From Gemmatimonadota bacterium (lineage in GTDB: Bacteria > Gemmatimonadota > Gemmatimonadetes > Longimicrobiales > UBA6960), in NCBI GenBank assembly GCA_022564535.1, contig JADFLD010000015.1:1-12815 (forward strand): 12,815 nucleotides of DNA, given 5' to 3'. The notes beneath the pieces were generated by a model, which did not search any database, had not been told where the DNA came from, and saw nothing but the letters and a program-made list of their open reading frames with translations. The position numbers and the translations under genes were made by a program. Of this stretch, positions 5,565-12,815 are shown in pieces. The number at the start of each line of letters is the position of its first letter. The stretch's first letter is position 1.

Positions 5565-6932
5565 CTACGCCTTCTCACGCACGGGGCTGGGCGCCGGCCC
5601 GGCACCGATGGGGATCGGGTGCGATCGCCGATCGCCTTCCCGTACCTCCCAAATCGAGATGATCGGCGCGATTTGAACGAAGAGGAAATAAAGAAGCCCG
5701 AATAGGCCGAAGGAGCCGACGAGGATCCCCACCTCTACCAAGCTCGGTGAATATGTGCCGACCGTGAAATCGAGCCGTGGTTCGCGGAGTGTCCCCACGA
5801 CGATGAGGAAGCGCTCGATCCACATACCGATGAGCACGCCCAGACCGACCACCGCTGTAGGCAACGGTTTCCGTCCCCAACGGAACGACAGGACGCCGAG
5901 CGGAATGACGATGTTGAGCACCAACATCGTCCAGAACACCATGGCGTTGTCCCCTGAGACCCGCTGCCGAAACACGGCCATTTCCGACGGTTCGTTGCCG
6001 TACCACACCGTCAGATGCTCGGCGAAGGTGAAGTAGCCCCAGATCAGCCCGAAGGTGACGAAGAGCAGACCAAGATTGTTGAATACCTTGTCGCTGAGGT
6101 ACTCCTCGAGACCCAGCCCTCGCCGGAGCACATACATCGTGAGCATCAGCATCGCGACGCCGGAATAGAGCGCGCCGACCACGAAGTAGGGACCGAAGAT
6201 GGTGCTGTGCCACATCGGCTGCAGGGTCATGGAGAAGTCCCACGACACGATCGTGTGAACCGAGATCGCGACCGGGATGATGATCACGGCCATGACGCGG
6301 ATCCCACTCTCCAGCGAGTGCCACTGCTGGGGAGTCCCCCGCCAGCCGAGCGCCATCAGGCGGTAAAAACGGGCCTTGAGCGTCGCGCGGTTCTCGGCCG
6401 CCACCCGGTCTCGTAGGATCGCCATGTCGGGCAGCATCGGAAGAACCAGGTAGAGGATGCTCCCCGTCAGGTAGGTGGTGATCGCCACCATGTCCCAGAC
6501 CAGCGGTGACCTGAAGTTGGGCCACAGCCCGCGATAGTTCGGGATCGGAATCATGTACCAGAAGAGCCACGGCCGGCCCAGATGGATGAGGGGGAAGAGC
6601 CCCCCGATTGTCAGCGCGAAGACGGTAATGGCCTCGGCGCAGCGCGTCACGGGACGCCGCCACTCGGCAGCGGTCACGCGCAGGATCGCCGAGATGAGCG
6701 TCCCGGCGTGGCTGATACCGATCCAGAACACGAAGTTGGTGATGTAAAAGCCCCAGAACACGGGACGGTTGATGCCCGCGACCCCGATGTCGTTCCGGAC
6801 CTGGTATCCCCAGGAGTAGAAGAGGAGGCCAGCGAGGGCTCCAGTGACGAGGCTGCCCGCGATCAATCCGGGTCGAAAGCCGCTGAGTGGACGGAAAAGA
6901 GGTTGTTCCTTAGGCACTTCGGCGGGCTTCAC
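5565..6932 (-). CDS. actC: alternative complex III quinol-oxidising membrane subunit ActC (NrfD/PsrC family)
   Basis: This integral membrane protein of about 455 residues has ten predicted helices, at about 20-43, 56-84, 98-119, 143-168, 211-233, 243-269, 283-307, 330-350, 357-382 and 400-425. The count and length match ActC, whereas short NrfD proteins have eight helices. Family signatures include FWIGISHAGTLISAILR, HLGRPWLFWY and SWDFSM. ActC holds the quinol site and passes electrons to the iron-sulfur subunit. I prefer GTG 6932, four bases after the preceding gene's stop and with GGGGA eight bases upstream. An in-frame GTG at 6947 would overlap that gene by 11 bases but has its purine tract directly against the start. 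No ATG occurs in the first 125 codons. It is tightly coupled to actD downstream. Confidence 0.9.
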   Translation of the reverse strand: MKPAEVPKEQPLFRPLSGFRPGLIAGSLVTGALAGLLFYSWGYQVRNDIGVAGINRPVFWGFYITNFVFWIGISHAGTLISAILRVTAAEWRRPVTRCAEAITVFALTIGGLFPLIHLGRPWLFWYMIPIPNYRGLWPNFRSPLVWDMVAITTYLTGSILYLVLPMLPDMAILRDRVAAENRATLKARFYRLMALGWRGTPQQWHSLESGIRVMAVIIIPVAISVHTIVSWDFSMTLQPMWHSTIFGPYFVVGALYSGVAMLMLTMYVLRRGLGLEEYLSDKVFNNLGLLFVTFGLIWGYFTFAEHLTVWYGNEPSEMAVFRQRVSGDNAMVFWTMLVLNIVIPLGVLSFRWGRKPLPTAVVGLGVLIGMWIERFLIVVGTLREPRLDFTVGTYSPSLVEVGILVGSFGLFGLLYFLFVQIAPIISIWEVREGDRRSHPIPIGAGPAPSPVREKA

Positions 6933-6936
6933 CGGT

Positions 6937-7620
6937 CTAGTCCCCACCCCTCAGGTACACCACCGAGGGTTGCGTTCCCAGGTCCTCCAGAAGCTGAGTA
7001 CCGCGATCGCTTCTCGCGAGTCTCGCCACGCGGCTGGTCGGGTCCTCGAGATTACCGAAGACGATCGCCTGCGCCGGGCAGGACTGCGAACAGGCGGTCC
7101 GAATTTCCCCGTCCAGCACCTCGCGATCCGCGTCCTGGGCGACGTCTTGAGCATCCTGGATCCGCTGCACGCAAAACGTGCACTTCTCCATCACGCCCGC
7201 CGGGCGCACGCTGACGTCCGGATTGAGCTGCCGAGACAGGGGCTCTGGCCACTCTCCCCCGTGCCAGTTGAAGAAGCGCACCGTGTAGGGGCAGTTGTTC
7301 GCACAGTACCGGGTGCCGATGCATCGGCTGTACACCATCGCGTTGAGTCCCTCCGGAGTCCGGTACGTGGCGTACACGGGACAGACAGGCTCGCAGGGGG
7401 CGGCGGCGCAGTGCTGGCAGAGGACCGGCGTGAACCGAACTTTCACGTCCGGAAAGACGCCCTCGTAGTGACGTTCGATGCGCAGCCAGTGCATCGCGCG
7501 GCCCTTGGCCGCTTCCTCCTCGCCGACCGTCTGGATGTTGTTTTCCGCATGACATGCCACGACGCAGGCCCCGCAGCCCGTGCAGCGGTCGGTATCGATC
7601 ACCATGCCCCACCGTGTCAT
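6937..7620 (-). CDS. actB2: alternative complex III iron-sulfur subunit (ActB C-terminal part, four clusters)
   Basis: This 227-residue ferredoxin-like subunit belongs to the DmsB/PsrB/ActB2 family. Fifteen cysteines sit at cluster positions: 13, 16, 19, 23; 68, 71, 76, 80; 100, 106, 110; and 147, 150, 177, 181. The third group lacks its second cysteine, with Thr103 in CIGTRYCANNCP. This predicts three [4Fe-4S] and one [3Fe-4S] cluster, the composition reported for ActB. The subunit should carry electrons from the quinol site in ActC to the hemes of ActA. In most known complexes ActB is one fused polypeptide; here this part is a separate gene. ATG 7620 overlaps the upstream stop as ATGA and has GGAGGAAGGG just before it. 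No export signal is present, so it presumably folds and crosses with its Tat-bearing partner. Confidence 0.92.
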   Translation of the reverse strand: MTRWGMVIDTDRCTGCGACVVACHAENNIQTVGEEEAAKGRAMHWLRIERHYEGVFPDVKVRFTPVLCQHCAAAPCEPVCPVYATYRTPEGLNAMVYSRCIGTRYCANNCPYTVRFFNWHGGEWPEPLSRQLNPDVSVRPAGVMEKCTFCVQRIQDAQDVAQDADREVLDGEIRTACSQSCPAQAIVFGNLEDPTSRVARLARSDRGTQLLEDLGTQPSVVYLRGGD

Positions 7621-9854
7621 GTCCCTTCCTCCGCGCCCGCGTCCTGCGGCGCCCAGCCCACCGGAATCCTCTCACCTTCGCCGCGGTCGGTGTAGCTTCG
7701 CCCGAAGCGGGCGAGCTCGCCCGGACCGAGGCGCTGGACGCGGACCCGTGTCGCGGCCCACGCCGGTGCCGAAGTTCCGTCGACAATGGTTCGACCCACT
7801 AAATCCATCGGATTGGCTCCGCGGCCTCGGGCATACCGACCGTACTCACGGTATCCAAGGCCCAGGGGCATACCGACCACTCCCGGGCGAACCGTCGGGT
7901 CGATGACCGCCAACACCTCGATCGATCCCGATGGCGAGTCGATTCGGAGGCGATCACCGTCGCTCACTCGAAGGCTGGCCGCATCGGCCGGCGACAGCTC
8001 CGCCCAACTGTTCCACATTACCGTGGACATCGGATCGGGCATCTCTTGAAGCCACGGTCGGTTCGCTCCCCTCCCGTCCCCCATTTTCACCGACGCGAAA
8101 GGAAGGAGAGTAAACGGGAAGCTCGAGTGGTCACCCTCGAATCGGCTCTCGGTCGGCTCCGGAGCGGTGTCGTCCGGACCGGGGGGTACGCCCCTCGGGG
8201 GCCCGTCTCCCCAGATCCCCCCCCGCACCAGGGCATCGAAGTAGTAAGGCGCCGCTTCGGCCTCTGCTCCACCGGGCAGGCGAGCTTGCTCCTCGCCGAT
8301 GCGAGCACGCACGAGCGTTTCGAAGCTTGCCCAAGGGAAGCGACCGGAGACCGGTTCTCCCAGGGCGGTAGCGAGGGCAAGAAGGACATCCGCCGGGTGG
8401 TGGCCCTCGCCGAGGGGATCGACGACGGGTCGTGAGAGGCCGAGCACGGGGACGCCCACCGAAGCTGCCGGTTCAACGGCGTTGAAGCGCTCGAGTTCGG
8501 TTTTCAATGGCAGAACGAGATCAGCATGAAGGGTGGTGTCGTCCAGGAAACTGCTCAGGACTACCACCGTTCCGACGTCAGCCACGGCCTCCGTGAGTCC
8601 CCAGGACGCCGGTAAGATGTGGAGGGGATCGGCGTCGGCCACCAACAGGAGCTCGACCGATCGCCCCGACTCACCACGGAGCCTTGCCGCGAGCTCTGCC
8701 ATGGACGTCTCTCCAGCTTGCGACGGCGAGACGCCCCGAGCCAGATCGAAGCTGGCCGGAGCGAAGACGCCTCCGGGTTGACCCAGATTGTCGAGAAGGA
8801 GGTTCAACCCCAGCGCGGCTACCACGTTGAAGAGGCCGTTGCTATGGGCGGCCGCCGACCCACCGGCCACGACCAGTCGATTCTCCGCGGCGTCGAGCTC
8901 CAGGGCTACGCGGTGGATCTTGTCCGCTGCGACGTCGCAGAGATCGGCGGCTTCCTCGAGACTCGGCGGGTCGTCGGGAAAGAGCTGGCCGTAGCGGAGT
9001 CGCCCGGTGTCGCCGACTACGCCCTCGGCCAGCAGCACGCCGGCCAGTGCGCGCGCCAAGATCCCCTCGGTGCCGGGGCGCATCGCCAGCCACTCGTCCG
9101 CGTTTGCGGCGGTGAGCGACATGCGGGCCTCCGCCTGGACGAGTTTGCCTCGCCGACCCGGACGGCCTCGCCGCATCTCCGCCAGGGCCCGCGTGTAGTG
9201 GACAGGGCTGCGCCAGCGGTCCACGATGGGCGCGCCGATCGACAGTACATAGTCGGAGCGTGCCAGATCGAAGTACGGGACATCGTCGACGCCGAGACTG
9301 ATCTTCGCCGCAAGCCGCTCCACCTCCAGCTCAGGGGCCTCGACGAAGGCCGGAGGTGGCGCGCCGAGGGCGGCGGCAAGGCGGCGCAGAAGGGCGCCTA
9401 CCAGGCCCGATCGGTCGCCACCCACAAGAGCGAGTCCATCGGCGGATGCGCCGCCGATTCCGTCGACCGCCTGCTCCAGCGCCTCTTCCCAGGACAGGTC
9501 TTGGAACCGTCCCTCACCCCGTGCCCCGATTCGCCGCTGCGGCGTGAGTATTCGGTCGGGGTTGTAGAGTTCCTGGAGGCTGGAGTGCCCCAACGCGCAG
9601 ACCCCTCCACGATTAACGGGGTGGTCCGTGTTCCCTTCGATCTTCTTTGCGTTCCCGTCTACCACGCGGACCAGGATCCCGCACCCGGCCGAACACTGTT
9701 GGCACACAGATGGGCTCCACACGCTTTCGCCCTGCAACACACCGGGACGCAACGCCACTTGCACCAGAACGTCTTCGTCCCGCCTCCCGCATGCCGAGAG
9801 TAGTGATAATCCAGACCCCAAGGCTGACGCCTTCAGAAAATCTCGTCTACGCAA
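7617..9854 (-). CDS. actB1: alternative complex III molybdopterin-oxidoreductase-like subunit (ActB N-terminal part), Tat signal
   Basis: This 745-residue protein belongs to the Mo/W-bisPGD oxidoreductase superfamily. It begins MRRRDFLKASALGSGLSLL, a clear twin-arginine signal with a possible lipobox LSAC at Cys22, so it may be a Tat-exported lipoprotein. An N-terminal cluster motif follows: C51-x2-C54-x3-C58-x27-C86, then typical superfamily segments (LYNPDRI, DLSWEEAL, NADEWLAMRPGTEG, HADLVLPLKTELERF). The dinucleotide-binding domain is at about 585-710. The only other cysteine is C306, in a helix-like stretch, so no obvious Cys ligand for molybdenum exists. That fits ActB1, which carries no Mo. 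The start is TTG 9854. No other start lies between it and an in-frame stop, and the Arg-Arg motif follows at once; AGGGGGAAGGG precedes it. An eight-base G run lies at codons 544-546. Confidence 0.88.
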   Translation of the reverse strand: MRRRDFLKASALGSGLSLLSACGRRDEDVLVQVALRPGVLQGESVWSPSVCQQCSAGCGILVRVVDGNAKKIEGNTDHPVNRGGVCALGHSSLQELYNPDRILTPQRRIGARGEGRFQDLSWEEALEQAVDGIGGASADGLALVGGDRSGLVGALLRRLAAALGAPPPAFVEAPELEVERLAAKISLGVDDVPYFDLARSDYVLSIGAPIVDRWRSPVHYTRALAEMRRGRPGRRGKLVQAEARMSLTAANADEWLAMRPGTEGILARALAGVLLAEGVVGDTGRLRYGQLFPDDPPSLEEAADLCDVAADKIHRVALELDAAENRLVVAGGSAAAHSNGLFNVVAALGLNLLLDNLGQPGGVFAPASFDLARGVSPSQAGETSMAELAARLRGESGRSVELLLVADADPLHILPASWGLTEAVADVGTVVVLSSFLDDTTLHADLVLPLKTELERFNAVEPAASVGVPVLGLSRPVVDPLGEGHHPADVLLALATALGEPVSGRFPWASFETLVRARIGEEQARLPGGAEAEAAPYYFDALVRGGIWGDGPPRGVPPGPDDTAPEPTESRFEGDHSSFPFTLLPFASVKMGDGRGANRPWLQEMPDPMSTVMWNSWAELSPADAASLRVSDGDRLRIDSPSGSIEVLAVIDPTVRPGVVGMPLGLGYREYGRYARGRGANPMDLVGRTIVDGTSAPAWAATRVRVQRLGPGELARFGRSYTDRGEGERIPVGWAPQDAGAEEGT

Positions 9855-9899
9855 CCCTTCCCCCTCGTTACGGGATCCGCGATTCGTCGACCGCCGACC

Positions 9900-10460
9900 T
9901 CAATGGTGACAGGTGAGGCAGTCGACGCTCGCGCCGCTGTCCTTGTGACACGACACACACCATCCCATGTCCGCGGTGTTGAACACCTGTTGGGCCACCG
10001 TCATCTGGCCGACATCGCCGTGACATGTGGCGCACGCTACCTCCGCTCGCGCATGTGGCTTGTGCTTGAAATGGACCATCGCGGACGCCGGCATGACGTT
10101 GACCTTGTTCCAAACGAGCGGCTCGCGGTTCTGCAGGAGCTCCATGAACTTCATGACTTCCGGGTGGTCCGGGATCGCTCGGCGCCGATGACAGACCGCG
10201 CACGAGGACAGCGGTGGTAGGCCGGCCTGGTTCTGGCTATCGGCGCCCTGGTGGCAACGCGCACAGGAGATGTCGTTTCGGCTGTGTGCTAGATGACTGA
10301 ACGCGATCGGCTGCGACGGCGGCGGGAGCGCCTCTCCCGAGCAGCCTCCTAGGAAGACGATCGCGAAAGCGATTCCGAGGGTGGGCCACAGCTGTGGCAG
10401 TAGGTCGGGGTTGGTCGCGACGAGTGCGACTTCGTGCTCTGCGCCTCCCTGTGTCGTCAT
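9900..10460 (-). CDS. actA: pentaheme cytochrome c, alternative complex III subunit ActA
   Basis: This protein of about 186 residues has five CxxCH heme sites: CARCH (66), CAVCH (87), CATCH (143), CVSCH (168) and CLTCH (181). It ends CLTCHH. Histidines in FSHLAH and HFKHKPH are likely distal ligands, as in cytochrome c7-like multiheme folds. The five-heme count matches ActA. A hydrophobic segment WPTLGIAFAIVFL runs into LGGC, so it is either a lipoprotein (Cys40) or membrane-anchored. I chose ATG 10460; an upstream ATG at 10571 adds a polar, unlikely leader. Neither has a strong Shine-Dalgarno, and the 24 residues before the helix are unusually acidic, so the start is uncertain. It is the first gene of the operon, 45 bases before actB1, and divergent from the M1 peptidase gene. 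Confidence 0.87.
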   Translation of the reverse strand: MTTQGGAEHEVALVATNPDLLPQLWPTLGIAFAIVFLGGCSGEALPPPSQPIAFSHLAHSRNDISCARCHQGADSQNQAGLPPLSSCAVCHRRRAIPDHPEVMKFMELLQNREPLVWNKVNVMPASAMVHFKHKPHARAEVACATCHGDVGQMTVAQQVFNTADMGWCVSCHKDSGASVDCLTCHH

Positions 10461-10663
10461 GTGATGGTAAGGCGTGTGGTTGTTCGTGGGAGCAGTGGCC
10501 CGAGGTGGACACGACTGGAGTCGCAACATACACAGTCCATGTAACCCAGCTCGCTCTCGGTGTTGATTCATCTTTCGCCGTAGCCCTCCAATCGGCTCGG
10601 GATTGCTGAGGAGCGCAAGAGGAGGTCATTTGGGGGCTCCTCGAACTGTCGCTAGGAGCCTGC

Positions 10664-12313
10664 ATGCGAGCCCTGTGGGTGATGATCTCAGTTGCTTTGG
10701 CCGGGTCGTCGGCGCACACCGCCCCGGAGCTCGACGACTATCCACGCCGCATTGGCATCGACGTGGAAAACTACCGCTTCGAACTGACGCTCAACGACGA
10801 CGCGGACGAGATCGTCGGCCGCGCGACCGTGTCGATCCGCTTCACCAGCAACGGCGTGACAGAGCTGGATCTCGATTTGACGAGCGTGAACGACGAGGGA
10901 CTTGGAATGTCTGTTGGGTCGGTCACCTCGAACGGGGTGCCCCTCATGTTCACCCACGAAAACGACCTCCTGAGCATCGTGTTGCCCGAGACGGGCCGGG
11001 CTGGCTCGCGACTCGACGTCACCGTCGACTATCGTGGGGAGCCTGCGGGTGGCCTGAGAATCGGACCCAACAAATACGGCGACCGGACTTTCTTCAGCGA
11101 CAATTGGCCCAACCGTGCCCGGAACTGGCTGCCCACCATCGATCATCCATACGACAAGGCGATGACCGAGATGGTCGTCACGGCGCCGGCGCACTACCAG
11201 GTCGTTTCGAACGGTGTCCGGATCGAGGAGACCGACGGTCTCGATGGCACGCGAAGGACCCACTGGAAGCAGTCCGTCCCCATCGCCACCTGGCTGTACG
11301 TGCTCGGCGTGGCCCGCTTCGCCGTTCAGCACGTAGACGACTTCGAGGGCCGGGCGATCCAGACGTGGGTGTACCCGCAGGACCGCGACGCGGGCTTTTA
11401 TGACTTTGCTGTCCCTACGAGGCAGGTCATGGAGTTCTACTCGGATCACGTAGGGCCGTACGCCTACGAGAAGTTGGCCAACATCACTTCGCCGGCGACC
11501 GGCGGGGGGATGGAGGCGGCCTCCGCCATCATGTATGGGGAGAACTCGGTCACCGGTGAACGAAGCCTCCGGTGGCGCAACGTGATCATCCACGAAATCG
11601 CTCATCAGTGGTTCGGCAATGCGGTCACCGAATCCGACTGGGACGACGTATGGCTGAGCGAGGGCTTCGCGACCTACTTCACGCTCCTCTTCATCGAGCA
11701 TGCGTACGGACGCGACGAATTCGTCGCTGGGCTTCGTACGGCCGCCGACCGTGTATTTGCCCAGTATGCCGACGACCCGGCGTATCGAATCGTGCACGAC
11801 GACCTCCACGACATGAGCCGGGTCACGAGCGGCGCGACGTACCAGAAGGGGGCGTGGGTGCTCCATATGCTCCGCGGGCGTATGGGTGATGAGGCGTTCT
11901 GGCGTGGCATTCGGTCGTACTACAGGCGCCACATGAACGGCAACGCATCTACGACGGACTTCCGCCGGGCCATGGAAGAAGCGTCGGGTCTCGACCTCGA
12001 GTCGTTCTTCCAGCAATGGCTCTATAGCGGGGGCAATCCGCACCTGGAGGGCTGGTGGGACTACGATCCCACGGCTCGCGCGGTGCGTATCGAATTGAAT
12101 CAGACGCAGAGCGACGGACCGACCTACGCGCTCCGCCTCGAGATCGGGATCCACCACGACGGGCAGGTGCTTCCGTCATTCATCGAGACCGTCGAGCTCG
12201 ATGGTCGCTTCCATCGTTTCGTGATACCGATGGTCAGTGAGCCGACCCAGGTCACGCTCGATCCCAACGTGTGGACGCTCTTCCAGGCCGACTTCGGTCG
12301 GAGGGGGCGATAG
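10664..12313 (+). CDS. exported M1 family zinc metallopeptidase
   Basis: This 549-residue protein has a signal peptide (MRALWVMISVALAGSSAHTA, probable cleavage near residue 20). An N-terminal beta domain of the aminopeptidase N family follows (about 30-220). The thermolysin-like catalytic domain (about 245-455) has the substrate motif GGMEA at 281-285 and the zinc site HEIAHQWFGN (His310, Glu311, His314) with WLSEGFATYF (Glu333). The catalytic Tyr393 lies in TYQKGAWVLHML. A short beta domain closes the protein. It lacks the long helical C-terminal domain of PepN, as in other short bacterial M1 enzymes. It should remove N-terminal residues from peptides in the envelope. The usual GGMEN reads GGMEA here. 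ATG 10664 has TAGGAG six bases upstream. The stop overlaps the next gene's GTG by one base. Confidence 0.92.
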   Translation: MRALWVMISVALAGSSAHTAPELDDYPRRIGIDVENYRFELTLNDDADEIVGRATVSIRFTSNGVTELDLDLTSVNDEGLGMSVGSVTSNGVPLMFTHENDLLSIVLPETGRAGSRLDVTVDYRGEPAGGLRIGPNKYGDRTFFSDNWPNRARNWLPTIDHPYDKAMTEMVVTAPAHYQVVSNGVRIEETDGLDGTRRTHWKQSVPIATWLYVLGVARFAVQHVDDFEGRAIQTWVYPQDRDAGFYDFAVPTRQVMEFYSDHVGPYAYEKLANITSPATGGGMEAASAIMYGENSVTGERSLRWRNVIIHEIAHQWFGNAVTESDWDDVWLSEGFATYFTLLFIEHAYGRDEFVAGLRTAADRVFAQYADDPAYRIVHDDLHDMSRVTSGATYQKGAWVLHMLRGRMGDEAFWRGIRSYYRRHMNGNASTTDFRRAMEEASGLDLESFFQQWLYSGGNPHLEGWWDYDPTARAVRIELNQTQSDGPTYALRLEIGIHHDGQVLPSFIETVELDGRFHRFVIPMVSEPTQVTLDPNVWTLFQADFGRRGR

Positions 12314-12815
12314 TGAGATCGACGTCTGCCGCGTGCGCCACACTCGTCATGATTGGGGTGGGCATCACCACGGCCTGTGGCTCCGACGGCGGCATGCATG
12401 ACCTCGTGATCGCGAATGGCCGGGTGATCGATCCTGAGACGGGTTTCTTCGGGATCGCCGACGTCGGGATTCGGGGCGGGACCATCGTCACGATTTCGGA
12501 CGGGCCGCTGAGGGGCGACCGAGTCATCGACGCCTCTGGACACGTCGTATCCCCGGGCTTCGTCGACCTGCATGAGCACGGGCAGGACGAATTCGCGTAC
12601 TCGCTCATGGTCCGTGACGGTGTGACCACCGCGCTCGAGCTCGAGATCGGCACGGGTGCCGTCGACGACTGGTACGCGGCCCGTGAAGGCGGACAACGGG
12701 TGAATCACGGCGTCAGCATCGGCCACGTCCCCGTGCGCATGCACGTCTTGGACGATCCGGGTACGGGCCTCGTTCCTTCCGGCGTCGGCGGCTTCGGGAT
12801 GCCGCACACCTCGTA
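12313..12815 (+). CDS. amidohydrolase, D-glutamate-deacylase-like lipoprotein (3' end outside window)
   Basis: This reading frame is cut by the window edge after about 167 residues; full-length relatives are usually around 500. It starts at GTG 12313, which shares one base with the M1 peptidase stop (TAGTG), so the two are translationally coupled. The N-terminus has a hydrophobic signal ending ITTACGS, a relaxed lipobox with Cys22. It continues with the amidohydrolase opening pattern: DLVIANGRVIDPETG, a GIADVGIRGGTIV strand, VIDASGHVVSPGFVDLHEHG with metal ligands His87 and His89, and RDGVTTALELEIG. The wording resembles N-acyl-D-amino-acid or D-glutamate deacylases. With the M1 enzyme it suggests breakdown of peptides and N-acyl amino acids at the envelope. 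The catalytic Asp and remaining metal ligands are beyond the edge. Confidence 0.85.
   Translation, partial: MRSTSAACATLVMIGVGITTACGSDGGMHDLVIANGRVIDPETGFFGIADVGIRGGTIVTISDGPLRGDRVIDASGHVVSPGFVDLHEHGQDEFAYSLMVRDGVTTALELEIGTGAVDDWYAAREGGQRVNHGVSIGHVPVRMHVLDDPGTGLVPSGVGGFGMPHTS

Noticed and set aside
8619..9803. 394-codon plus-strand open frame across the Mo-like subunit gene
   Set aside because: Antisense to conserved Mo-oxidoreductase segments, with no domain signature of its own.
10608..10642. GAGGAGC and GCTCCTC inverted repeat upstream of the M1 gene
   Set aside because: A seven-base stem with a 21-base loop in purine-rich DNA; too weak to call a regulatory structure.
10688..12157. 489-codon minus-strand open frame opposite the M1 peptidase
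   Set aside because: It lies entirely over the M1 catalytic motifs and shows no recognisable domain; a typical antisense shadow in GC-rich DNA.

Overview
The window looks like a GC-rich bacterial chromosome segment. The gene repertoire suggests Gemmatimonadota or a near relative: an alternative complex III cluster, a planctomycete-type cytochrome c, a short M1 peptidase, a D-glutamate-deacylase-like amidohydrolase and a TonB-plug-like lipoprotein. This placement is an inference from gene content; there is no rRNA or other marker gene here. I see no tRNA or rRNA gene, CRISPR array or transposase.

Layout. 1-195: left edge with no assignable gene, holding a 9-C run and a 13-bp dyad. 196-429 (+): seven-iron ferredoxin, closed by a strong hairpin terminator. 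524-691 (-): very small membrane-anchored protein. 814-1986 (+): cytosolic M20 (ArgE/DapE-like) metallohydrolase. 2080-2475 (-): small lipoprotein resembling a TonB-receptor plug. 2608-3306 (+): DUF1707/LiaF-like protein. 3346-4200 (-): lipoprotein dienelactone hydrolase. 4201-4564: the largest gene-free stretch. 4565-4963 (+): exported monoheme cytochrome c. 10460-5033 (-): five-gene respiratory operon. 10664-12313 (+): exported M1 metallopeptidase. 12313-12815 (+): start of an amidohydrolase cut by the window edge.

The centre of interest is the minus-strand operon at 10460-5033. It encodes a pentaheme cytochrome c, a Tat-exported molybdopterin-oxidoreductase-like subunit, a four-cluster iron-sulfur subunit, a ten-helix NrfD-type membrane protein and a two-helix DUF3341 protein. 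These match ActA, ActB (split into two genes), ActC and ActD of alternative complex III, a quinol:acceptor oxidoreductase that replaces the bc1 complex. The last four genes are translationally coupled or nearly abutting. No ActE or ActF gene follows, because the next gene lies on the opposite strand. The catalytic-like subunit keeps a four-cysteine cluster motif but has no obvious cysteine ligand for molybdenum.

The right-hand pair (M1 peptidase plus amidohydrolase, overlapping by one base) looks like an envelope operon for breaking down peptides and N-acyl amino acids. Several long homopolymer runs lie in or next to translation starts and coding regions, and are listed as findings. I did not find clear evidence of a wholly new system. 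The reduced, split Act operon and the plug-like lipoprotein are the best candidates for follow-up.
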